From JAQGJA01 sp965651535 (GTDB lineage Bacteria > Pseudomonadota > Alphaproteobacteria > Micavibrionales > SZUA-601), in assembly GCA_965651535.1 (NCBI GenBank), contig CBFGSX010000020.1:1-18422 (forward strand): a stretch of 18,422 nucleotides of DNA. Direction: 5' to 3'. Shown one piece after another: positions 1 through 7,381 of the stretch. Within the stretch, counting starts at the first letter, position 1. Each line of letters begins with the position of its first letter. Both the position numbers and the translations under genes were made by a program. The notes under the pieces were generated by a model that searched no databases, had not been told where the DNA came from, and was given only the letters and a program-made list of their open reading frames with translations.

Positions 1-164
1 GTGATCTCGGCGGCCATTTCGGGGTTGAACACGGCATCGAGAAAATTCGGCACGCTGCCGCGCAACGCCCGATACTCGGGCAGATACCGCCCCGCCTGAC
101 GCATCAGCCAGACAGGGGTCTCTTTTGGCTTTTCGCCCCTCAGAGCCTGAAGAAAGAAACTCAT
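1..164 (-). CDS. hemE: Uroporphyrinogen decarboxylase, N-terminal part (cut by window edge)
   Basis: Only the first 54 codons are present; the gene runs off the left edge. HemE decarboxylates uroporphyrinogen III to coproporphyrinogen III in cytoplasmic haem synthesis. The recognisable part is the HemE N-terminal signature VWLMRQAGRYLPEYR at residues 18-32, which carries the substrate-binding arginines (R22, R26), followed by a NPEMAAEIT segment matching the family's NPELAAEVT. The ATG at 164-162 is chosen because an in-frame stop lies just upstream (176-174) and a weak AGGG sits 7 nt before it. A better GGAGG core (about 191-187) is placed for a different ATG at 181 that would encode a six-residue leader overlapping the hemE start. 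In Caulobacter and Rickettsia hemE flanks the replication origin, which fits the DnaA-box-like cluster next door. Confidence 0.93.
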   Translation of the reverse strand, partial: MSFFLQALRGEKPKETPVWLMRQAGRYLPEYRALRGSVPNFLDAVFNPEMAAEI

Positions 165-423
165 GGCGCTACCCTAGCCATAAGCCCCTCCCCTGAAAAC
201 TCCTTTTAATAAAGGTTGGGGTAGTGGGATACATGAATTCCGTGGATAAGTTTGCACACAGGCTTGTCCACACCCGCCTGTGGACGGGATTCGGACGCGA
301 TTCCAGATATTTTTGCGCCACTCTTCGCGTAAAATGCCCCTGATCCCTGTCATAAGCCTTGTTCACGCCCGCAAGCTGATATAAAATGACTGCTATCTTT
401 CCGACCCCAAAGGATAAATCACA
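165..423. other. Candidate replication origin (oriC) between hemE and a divergent gene
   Basis: This 259-bp region between divergent genes has no plausible gene. It holds several sequences close to the DnaA box TTATNCACA. They are TTATCCACG on minus (241-249, one mismatch), GTTTGCACA (250-258, two mismatches), TTGTCCACA (264-272, one mismatch), CCGTCCACA on minus (279-287, three mismatches) and TTGTTCACG (359-367, two mismatches). Four of these lie within 47 bp. Two form a perfect inverted repeat, GTCCACA (266-272) and TGTGGAC (279-285), around CCCGCC. A small palindrome CCTTT-TAAT-AAAGG lies at 202-215. Known: oriC lies beside hemE in Caulobacter and Rickettsia. Against: the region is short, has no strongly AT-rich unwinding block, and the usual neighbour on the other side (the DUF299/PpsR-type kinase gene) is absent. 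The call is an inference. Confidence 0.42.
359..387 (+). promoter_or_regulatory. Candidate sigma-70 promoter for the 424 gene
   Basis: A -35-like TTGTTC (359-364) and a -10-like TAAAAT (382-387, five of six matches) are separated by 17 bp. The expected transcription start is about 30 nt before the ATG at 424. The -35 overlaps a weak DnaA-box-like sequence (359-367), so DnaA binding could affect transcription. Called by eye only. Confidence 0.4.
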
Positions 424-1044
424 ATGCATAAATTGCCCTGGCAGGACATCGACCCCGAAGACGTGCCGCGTCTGGTCGCCGAGCTGAACCGCGAGCTGAA
501 GGAAAAACAGTTCGACCCGAACACAACCGTGGCCCGCCGCCAGGAATTGCCCTTTTATGCCGAGTATGAGCTGATCGAGTTTGTCGACAACGCCACTTCG
601 AACCCGACCTTCAAGCGCCGTGTCCTGTATCGTCCGGGGGATTTCAACGTCCTGAACTGGACGAACGGGCCGATCTACACGACCAACGAAAAGGCGCCGA
701 TCAACGTCTCCGAAGACAACGCCGCCACCTATATCAAGTTCTTTTTCAATTTCGTCAAAGGCCGTCACGGCCGCTTTGTCATCGTCGAGACTATCGACGA
801 GATTGCCTGGGCGGGCGCCGTGCCCGACAAGGGCAAGGAGGCGGTCGGCAAGATCGTCAAGCCCGTCTCGGTCACGTCGAACGAGGACGGCAAGATCACC
901 CTGCTCGCCTTTATGGTGTTCAAGGATTCGCTGTTCCGCGCCAATGTCCATGTCGAACGCGACGGCATGGTGTCGCTGTCGGACGAAGCCCTCGTCATCG
1001 AAGGGATGCCGATCACCGAGGACGCGGTGCCGGACGAAGGCTAG
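424..1044 (+). CDS. Conserved-looking hypothetical protein (206 aa)
   Basis: I do not recognise this family. The protein is cytoplasmic by appearance: no signal peptide and no membrane segment. The N-terminus (about residues 5-30) looks helical and charged (DIDPEDVPRLVAELNREL). The middle is rich in aromatic and beta-prone stretches (YAEYELIEFVDNA; YIKFFFNFVKGRHGRFVIVETIDEIAW), and the C-terminal tail is acidic. An AGGA about 10 nt upstream is a modest ribosome-binding site. Codon use resembles the neighbours. Its TAG stop (1042-1044) directly abuts the ATG of the next gene (1045) with no gap, so the two are almost certainly co-transcribed and translationally coupled. It lies next to the candidate origin and is divergent from hemE. 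Real gene: high confidence. Function: unknown. Confidence 0.85.
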   Translation: MHKLPWQDIDPEDVPRLVAELNRELKEKQFDPNTTVARRQELPFYAEYELIEFVDNATSNPTFKRRVLYRPGDFNVLNWTNGPIYTTNEKAPINVSEDNAATYIKFFFNFVKGRHGRFVIVETIDEIAWAGAVPDKGKEAVGKIVKPVSVTSNEDGKITLLAFMVFKDSLFRANVHVERDGMVSLSDEALVIEGMPITEDAVPDEG

Positions 1045-1512
1045 ATGTCTCAAAAAGGACTGATCGTCGTTGCGCTTAAAAAGGCGTTCAGACCGCCGCC
1101 GGAAATGGTTGAGAACGTCCGAGCCATTCTGGGGCAATATGATATCGTCGCCGCTTCCCAATTTTTGAACAAGTCCGGCAGCCATTATGAAGAGCGAATG
1201 GGCTACACGGAATGTCGCTGGGCAACGGAAGAAGCGGATATCGTCATACCTCTCAGCCCACAGGCCGTTTTTGATCGTGGCGGCTATACCTTGCAATCCG
1301 CACATGTTTCATGGTTGAAGAAACAAAACGTCGCATGCTGGGACGTCGTCGGTTGCGACACGGATGCAGGTGTTTTGGCGACGTGTTTCGCCTTGTGGGA
1401 CAATCAAATCGTTTTCAGGGTCTTGAAGGATTTATGCCACAGCTCCGGCGGACCGGAGCTTCATCAGGCCGCGCTGAAAATAATATCGCGCAACTTTGCC
1501 CAGAAATTCTAG
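1045..1512 (+). CDS. Isochorismatase-fold protein lacking the catalytic triad (pseudoenzyme)
   Basis: The 155-residue sequence follows the isochorismatase-like cysteine hydrolase pattern. It has an N-terminal hydrophobic strand (GLIVVALKKAF), a strand-plus-loop VAASQFLNKSGSHYEERMGY, then VVGCDTDAGVLATCFALWDN and the closing DLCHSSGGPELHQAALKII. The family's Asp-Lys-Cys triad is missing. The Asp of the usual VVDMQNDF is Ala10, the Lys before the SAF-like segment is Leu70, and the nucleophilic Cys of the usual DTDACVLAT is Gly109. C104 and C114 are close by but not at the catalytic position. I infer a non-catalytic, perhaps binding or regulatory, role. The start abuts the stop of the upstream gene; the 3' end overlaps holA through a shared CTAG (1509-1512). 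An intact relative is encoded at 5081-5839. Fold call is fairly sure; partner and ligand are unknown. Confidence 0.82.
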   Translation: MSQKGLIVVALKKAFRPPPEMVENVRAILGQYDIVAASQFLNKSGSHYEERMGYTECRWATEEADIVIPLSPQAVFDRGGYTLQSAHVSWLKKQNVACWDVVGCDTDAGVLATCFALWDNQIVFRVLKDLCHSSGGPELHQAALKIISRNFAQKF

Positions 1513-2525
1513 GCCTTGCGCAGCATCGCCGCGTTGAGACGCTGTTGCACCAGCGCCAGATCCGGCACACCGGTTTTCTTGCATTGCGATTCCAGATAGA
1601 GCAACTCGCGCAGCACGCGGTCGATGAGATTCAAATTCCACCCGCGCAGATGGCGCACGAAAAGCGGCTTGGTCTTGAAGAAAAGCGGCGGGCGGATCTT
1701 GGCCAGCGCCTCGTCCTGCGACGCGCCGGATTTCATCGCGGCGGAAGCCGTGCGCAATTTATAAAAATACTGCTGCAGCGCGCGCAGCACGGCGACGATC
1801 GACGTGCCGGATTCGCCCAGGGAATTCAGCACGCGGTCGAAACGCGGCAGATCGCGGTCGCAGGCCGCCTGCACCGCGTCGTCCAAGGCCTGTTCGGCCT
1901 GATCGACCAGCATCGCCTCGACGTGTTCGGCACGGATGACGGGTTTGTCGCCGCCGACATAGTCGATGAATTGCTGGATAATGCCGTTCAGCGCCGTGGT
2001 GTCGCCGCCCAGTTTATCAAGCAGGACGGGCAGGGCGTCGCGCTCGAGCGCCGCACCGGAGTGTTTGAACTTGTCCTGCACGAAACGGGCGAGGGCTGGG
2101 CCGTTCAATTCGTAACAGGGCAGGGAGGCGACACAATCCGATTTCTCGGCCAGCGCGCGCAACGCGCTTTTCGGCGTGAGATTCTCGGATTGCAAAATAA
2201 TGAAATGCCCCGCATCGGGCGCGTCCAACGCCTCTTGCAGCGCGCGCGCCTGCCCGTCGCCGGCGTCCTTGATGTGCAGGACTTTTTTGGCGGCGAAGAA
2301 ACCGAAGCTGGACAATTCTTCGGCGATGCGGCCCGGGTTGTTTTTCAGCTCGTCGGACGGGATCACGACAAAAGAGAAATCGTCGCCGCCATCGGGCAGC
2401 AGCGCGCGGCGCAAAGTCGCCACCGCCTCGTCGGCCAAAGCCGCGTTTGGCCCATAGACCAGAACCCCGCGCAGCCCCGCCGGGGGCTTGGCGGCGAATT
2501 GCAAAGGATCGCCCGAGATTTTCAT
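1509..2525 (-). CDS. holA: DNA polymerase III delta subunit
   Basis: HolA (delta) is the clamp-loader subunit that opens the beta sliding clamp at the replication fork, working with DnaX and delta prime. The 338-residue length is normal for the family (E. coli about 343). Recognisable parts are the N-terminal LRGVLVYGPNAALADEAVATLRRAL segment (residues about 18-42, corresponding to the degenerate P-loop region), the SSFGFFAAKKVLHIKDA strand typical of delta, and the C-terminal helical collar with ILRALQQYFYKL-like sequence. No convincing Shine-Dalgarno precedes the ATG at 2525. It is convergent with the pseudoenzyme gene and the two stop codons share one CTAG. It lies close to the candidate origin, but a functional link is not shown by the sequence. 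Confidence 0.93.
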   Translation of the reverse strand: MKISGDPLQFAAKPPAGLRGVLVYGPNAALADEAVATLRRALLPDGGDDFSFVVIPSDELKNNPGRIAEELSSFGFFAAKKVLHIKDAGDGQARALQEALDAPDAGHFIILQSENLTPKSALRALAEKSDCVASLPCYELNGPALARFVQDKFKHSGAALERDALPVLLDKLGGDTTALNGIIQQFIDYVGGDKPVIRAEHVEAMLVDQAEQALDDAVQAACDRDLPRFDRVLNSLGESGTSIVAVLRALQQYFYKLRTASAAMKSGASQDEALAKIRPPLFFKTKPLFVRHLRGWNLNLIDRVLRELLYLESQCKKTGVPDLALVQQRLNAAMLRKA

Positions 2526-2589
2526 GGGGAAATCATAGGCTTTCCCGTAATAAACGCCAACCGGGTTATTTTGTTACAAGATTATAAGG

Positions 2590-2619
2590 TTGCGGCTTGG
2601 TTTATATTTTTGTTATATA
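2590..2619 (+). promoter_or_regulatory. Candidate promoter for the secreted EF-hand pair
   Basis: TTGCGG (2590-2595) and TATATA (2614-2619) are spaced 18 bp apart, about 30 bp before the ATG at 2649, inside a distinctly AT-rich stretch (about 2565-2630) between holA and this gene. Called by eye. Confidence 0.4.
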
Positions 2620-2648
2620 GACATAGTGTGATTCGGAGGAGTGGCGGC

Positions 2649-3242
2649 ATGAAGCGTTTTCTTACAACCTCTCTGTTTTGTATCGGGGCCCTTGCGGCGC
2701 TTGCGCAGCGCGCGGAAATATCGTCCTGCGACGACGGCCCGGAAGTAGATGCGCCGGAGGTCACCAAACTGTTTGAAGAAAACTTCCCGGAATACGGCCC
2801 GGTCAAGTGGCGAAACGTTGCCATGGCCCCGGGCGAGTTTTTTCTTCTTAGCGATGCCATCACCAAGGAGCAAAAAGATGTCGGGCAAAGCATCCGCGTG
2901 ATCGGGCAGGATGACAATGGCGACGGCATCCTGCAGAAAAACGAAATACGGAATTTTGGCTTTACCGCTCAGAACCAGTTCAACCGCAATATGCAGGAAG
3001 ATTTGTTTTTTGAAACAACGCCCGAGGGCTGGAATCTGAAAAAAACCATTTATGTGCGGGTGGATCCGTCGACAATGGGCGCAAAATACGGCGTCTACCG
3101 CTCTCTGACGGCCATTCGTGAGATAAAACTCCACCGCTTTGTTGAAAACGAAAAAGGCCTTGACGGTGCGCTGGAAAAAGCCCGGGAGACGCTGCACCCC
3201 GCACCCAAATCCGCGCATATGCATGGGATCAAGGTAATTTGA
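2649..3242 (+). CDS. Secreted hypothetical protein with a canonical EF-hand-type loop
   Basis: The true start is the ATG at 2649, because GGAGGA (about 2635-2640) precedes it and the first about 20 residues (MKRFLTTSLFCIGALAALAQ) form a signal peptide. The open frame extends far upstream, but only as antisense of holA. The mature protein is about 177 residues. Residues 88-99, DDNGDGILQKNE, fit the EF-hand calcium loop exactly: D1, N3, D5, G6, L8, E12. An LFEENFPEYGPV segment (41-52) precedes it and a beta-rich C-terminal half follows. I do not recognise the family as a whole. The next gene, 25 bp downstream, encodes a shorter protein with the same order of elements at matching spacing, suggesting tandem duplication. 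Periplasmic or extracellular calcium binding is inferred, not shown. Confidence 0.85.
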   Translation: MKRFLTTSLFCIGALAALAQRAEISSCDDGPEVDAPEVTKLFEENFPEYGPVKWRNVAMAPGEFFLLSDAITKEQKDVGQSIRVIGQDDNGDGILQKNEIRNFGFTAQNQFNRNMQEDLFFETTPEGWNLKKTIYVRVDPSTMGAKYGVYRSLTAIREIKLHRFVENEKGLDGALEKARETLHPAPKSAHMHGIKVI

Positions 3243-3267
3243 GGTTGCTTTTTCAACAGGGACAGAT

Positions 3268-3774
3268 ATGAGGAATATAATGGCTGCCGCGCTTTTTATG
3301 TGTGCCGCCGCCGCGCACGCCCAGCGCCTCGATCCCTCCGAGCCGTATGATGCGCTGGAATTTTTCCGCGAACAGATTCCGCAATTTGCCTATGTCCCGA
3401 TCTCGCATTTGCGCACGGACAGCGCGCGAACGGTTTACGGCTATATCAACGATGAATCGTGGGAGCAAGACGGCATGGCGCCGGTCAATATCACGATCAA
3501 GGGGACAAACCGCAACGGCGACGACGCCTTTACATGGGACGAGATCGATGTTGTCAATTTTCGCGTGCGTGACGCAGCCGACAGCATTCTTTATCACGAG
3601 ATACAGGCCGACTGGGAAGAGGACGGCTCGGTCGAGGTGACGATGCAGGGCGTGGCGTATATTTTCGGGCCGTTCCGCCACAACAAGCGCAGCGTCGTTT
3701 TTCCTGCCGCCCATAGCCGCCGCGATATTTTTTCATTCCTGCGCGAGAACATCCCGACGCCGCAAGGGTTTTAG
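3268..3774 (+). CDS. Secreted hypothetical protein with a degenerate EF-hand-like loop
   Basis: The 168-residue protein has a signal peptide (MRNIMAAALFMCAAAAHA, likely cleavage after AHA at 18). A second in-frame ATG at residue 5 could also start it. The segment FFREQIPQFAYVP (32-44) matches LFEENFPEYGPV in the upstream protein. At 81-92, NRNGDDAFTWDE resembles an EF-hand loop (N1, N3, D5, E12) but has Asp instead of the invariant Gly at position 6 and Phe at 8, so calcium binding may be weak or lost. The distance from the first segment to the loop is 49 residues here and 47 in the neighbour. I read the pair as divergent paralogues in one transcript. It ends 2 bp from the stop of the convergent minus-strand gene. 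Function unknown. Confidence 0.83.
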   Translation: MRNIMAAALFMCAAAAHAQRLDPSEPYDALEFFREQIPQFAYVPISHLRTDSARTVYGYINDESWEQDGMAPVNITIKGTNRNGDDAFTWDEIDVVNFRVRDAADSILYHEIQADWEEDGSVEVTMQGVAYIFGPFRHNKRSVVFPAAHSRRDIFSFLRENIPTPQGF

Positions 3775-3776
3775 AC

Positions 3777-5081
3777 TCAGGGCCGCGGCGTATCGCTGTC
3801 CGGGCTGCGCCGCGCCACGGCCGCAAGCGAGGCGGACTGGAAAACCTCTTTCTCGGCGTGGTGTTTGGGCTGTGTTATTTCTTCGGCTTCGTCGTCCCAA
3901 AGCGGGCGGCGGATCAGGTAGATGGGATGGGCGTAAACCCCCTTGTAATCGGCCAAGGGCACGATGGTTTTTGCCATTTTGGTGAACATGTCGCACAGGA
4001 TCTCCGTCGAGAGCTCGGTCTTTTTCCTGTGGGAGAAATTCTCGTAAAAGGTGTTGAACTTCCCGAAATAGGGGGATTCATCGATCACGTAGATGTCATT
4101 GGCGTATTTCAGGTTCACGCGATATGACGAAGTTTCGGGATCCTCCGGATCGGCGCCCCAGCGGCGCATTTGCGCGTGATAAGGCGCGTCCGGATAGCCG
4201 TAATGGAAAGACTGATAGGCCATATCGGGAATGCGGCACCCGGCATAATCTGCCTTGCAAAAAGCCTCCTGCCCCAGGGGCAGGATGTCTGAACCGTCCC
4301 ACGCCGTGTTTTTTTCCTCAAGCGACACGATCAGCGGCGGCACGAATTCCGGCACAGGCAGGCGCGCGGGTTTGGCATGCGCGGCCCAGACGGCAAAACC
4401 GTTTTCATGATCGGGAAGGCTTTTCTTCAGGCGTGCCGTCTCGCCGCCAAGGTAATTGGCAAAAAGGGAAAAAATAAAATCCTGTTTAAAGGAGGTGCGC
4501 TCGTCGCCTTCGGGCGCGTATTCGCGCGTGTTATAAGGCTCGGCACAATAAGAATCGCCTTGCGCGGCATAATAAAGATGATCGCGCGGCAGAACCCGTT
4601 CCCGCGCATTCATACAGGCATTGCTCAGGAATTTTTTTTCGTCCCGCGACCAGTCATCCCCGATATAGCGACGATAACCGCCCGGAAACGCATCGCCCTC
4701 CAGCGTCAGGGAGTGTCCCGGCACGACCAGACGGCTGGTGTCGAAAGCGACGCGCGCCCCGTCCGCGCGCCAGGCGGTGCGGTTTAGATTGACTTGCCAT
4801 TTTTGACCGGGAAGTCCGCCGACGATTTTCACCGGACAATGCACCGGGGAGTCGACGGGATTTTCGGAAGCCTGAAAGGTCACGTCGATTCCGGGAACGT
4901 CCCAGCCTTTGCGGGACAAAGTCAGGATCAGGTTTTGGACCGCCGCGTCGATAAGGGGGTAAGCGGTGTGGGTCGGGTGTTTTTCCAGCCCTATATCGTG
5001 GGCAAATTCATCGTCTCCCGGAAGGATATAACGCGCTGCTGCGCCTGTGCGCAGGTAATTGTTTTTGTAGAAAATCGGCAT
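3777..5081 (-). CDS. Unrecognised 434-aa protein, coupled to a cysteine hydrolase
   Basis: I do not recognise this family. The protein has no signal peptide or membrane segment and is rich in aromatic and charged residues (for example MAYQSFHYGYPDAPYHAQMRRW and YVIDESPYFGKFNTFYENFSHRKK). Several cysteines are scattered along it, with no CxxC motif. The start is set at the ATG 5081-5079 (MPIFYKNN) because it overlaps the upstream TGA as TGATG. A start six codons earlier (5099) is possible but would overlap more. The overlap implies translational coupling to the cysteine hydrolase, and hence a shared process. Upstream on the same strand lie accC and accB, 61 bp before the hydrolase, so it may also be read through from accBC. 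Composition is like its neighbours and I see no sign of recent transfer. Confidence 0.82.
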   Translation of the reverse strand: MPIFYKNNYLRTGAAARYILPGDDEFAHDIGLEKHPTHTAYPLIDAAVQNLILTLSRKGWDVPGIDVTFQASENPVDSPVHCPVKIVGGLPGQKWQVNLNRTAWRADGARVAFDTSRLVVPGHSLTLEGDAFPGGYRRYIGDDWSRDEKKFLSNACMNARERVLPRDHLYYAAQGDSYCAEPYNTREYAPEGDERTSFKQDFIFSLFANYLGGETARLKKSLPDHENGFAVWAAHAKPARLPVPEFVPPLIVSLEEKNTAWDGSDILPLGQEAFCKADYAGCRIPDMAYQSFHYGYPDAPYHAQMRRWGADPEDPETSSYRVNLKYANDIYVIDESPYFGKFNTFYENFSHRKKTELSTEILCDMFTKMAKTIVPLADYKGVYAHPIYLIRRPLWDDEAEEITQPKHHAEKEVFQSASLAAVARRSPDSDTPRP

Positions 5082-5839
5082 CAGGCAAGGCTCCGGCAAA
5101 GGTCTTGGGAAAGGGTTGTGCGCGCCCGGGGCGCATGACAGCGGAAGCGGTCGAAATTATCGCGCGTTGTCTGGATCAGGTTTTCGTTTTTCCCCGAGGG
5201 GTACAGCATGTCGCAAGGAAGCACAACATCGTAGCCCCCCAGATGCCCGGCGTCTTTTACGGTGTCAAGGACACAAGCATCCGCATAAAGCCCCGTCACG
5301 ATCAGCGTATCGATTTTTGAGAGACGTAAAGTGTGATGAAGGGAGTTTCTTCCTTTGTCCCCGAGAGCAGAGCGGCCGTTTTTAATGAACAGGCGGTCGC
5401 CGTGCCGCACTGGGTGTAATAAATCGGCTCTTGTGGTTTCTTTTCCGTTGCGCGTTATCACCCCCTGTTTGTTGAGACGAAATGCGTGCATATGGGCGTG
5501 AATATCGCGTCGATCCGCCGGGCTCATGTCATTTTGATAGGCGCCATGCGCTTTGTGTGAAAAAGCCACGTGGACGACCGGAAGGGAGAAATGCCGCAGC
5601 CGGGTAAGCGTGTCGCAATAGGCGGCGGTAAAAGAATCGAAAACGGCGATCTGGTCTTTTTGTTGATCCAGCCCCAACCATTTGCGGAACAGATATTGAT
5701 GGTCGATAGACAATACGGCGACGCGGCCTTGCGCATGGCGCGCTTTTAACGCGGACAGGGTTAGGGGTGATGCGCCCCTATCCGAAGGAATAGTGTGGCC
5801 TGCGGCATGGCCCAGAGAATCGTCCCCAAACAGCAGCAT
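5081..5839 (-). CDS. Isochorismatase-family cysteine hydrolase (triad intact)
   Basis: The 252-residue protein belongs to the isochorismatase-like hydrolases, which include nicotinamidases, N-carbamoyl amidohydrolases and isochorismatases. The catalytic residues are all visible: Asp46 in AVLSIDHQ, Lys153 in LFIKNGRSAL, and the nucleophile Cys189 in VTGLYADACVLDTV. The first about 35 residues precede the fold and may not be structured. I cannot tell the substrate; the classic nicotinamidase metal site is not obvious by eye, so nicotinamidase is not claimed. A GGAGAGGGGA lies 10-20 nt before the ATG. The gene follows accC by 61 bp on the same strand and its TGA overlaps the next ATG (TGATG). 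Confidence 0.88.
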   Translation of the reverse strand: MLLFGDDSLGHAAGHTIPSDRGASPLTLSALKARHAQGRVAVLSIDHQYLFRKWLGLDQQKDQIAVFDSFTAAYCDTLTRLRHFSLPVVHVAFSHKAHGAYQNDMSPADRRDIHAHMHAFRLNKQGVITRNGKETTRADLLHPVRHGDRLFIKNGRSALGDKGRNSLHHTLRLSKIDTLIVTGLYADACVLDTVKDAGHLGGYDVVLPCDMLYPSGKNENLIQTTRDNFDRFRCHAPRARTTLSQDLCRSLA

Positions 5840-5900
5840 AGTGGAAGTCCCCTCTCCAAGACATAAGAAGGGAGGAGCGTATCTGGGTAATATGTTAATG

Positions 5901-7274
<1,374 letters not shown>

Positions 7275-7289
7275 AACGATCTCCTAGAC

Positions 7290-7359
7290 CGTCACCCCGG
7301 CGAAAGCCGGGGTCCACGCTGCAACACAACGATGGATTCCGGCCTGCGCCGGAATGACG
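7290..7359. repeat. Bipartite palindromic repeat between accB and accC
   Basis: Two 27-bp arms (7290-7316 and 7333-7359) are inverted copies of one another with some mismatches, and each arm is itself a hairpin. ACCCCGGC-gaaa-GCCGGGGT is at 7294-7313 and ATTCCGGC-ctgc-GCCGGAAT at 7336-7355; both stems are perfect 8-bp. The ends read CGTCA...TGACG. This is the widespread CGTCATTCCCG-type intergenic repeat, and a second member lies at 11865-11942. Inside the accB-accC transcript it would form strong RNA hairpins. Confidence 0.9.
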
Positions 7360-7381
7360 ACACGGGAAAAAATGAAAAACA

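Noticed and set aside
169..1305. A 378-codon open frame on the minus strand
   Set aside because: It is antisense to the two coupled genes at 424-1512, has low-complexity Arg/Asp/Val-rich shadow composition, and would erase the hemE intergenic region. The plus-strand frames have family similarity and proper junctions.
1311..2648. N-terminal extension of the 2649-3242 frame (open from 1311)
   Set aside because: It is antisense to holA. The signal peptide and ribosome-binding site at 2649 mark the true start.
4267..4285. 19-bp near-perfect palindrome TCCTGCCCC-A-GGGGCAGGA
   Set aside because: It lies inside the coding sequence of the 434-aa protein and is not near a gene end; most likely a chance product of codons for LPLGQ-like sequence.
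5081..5839. Specific assignment as nicotinamidase (pncA)
   Set aside because: The catalytic triad is present, but the nicotinamidase metal-binding Asp/His pattern is not evident by eye, and no NAD-salvage genes are adjacent.
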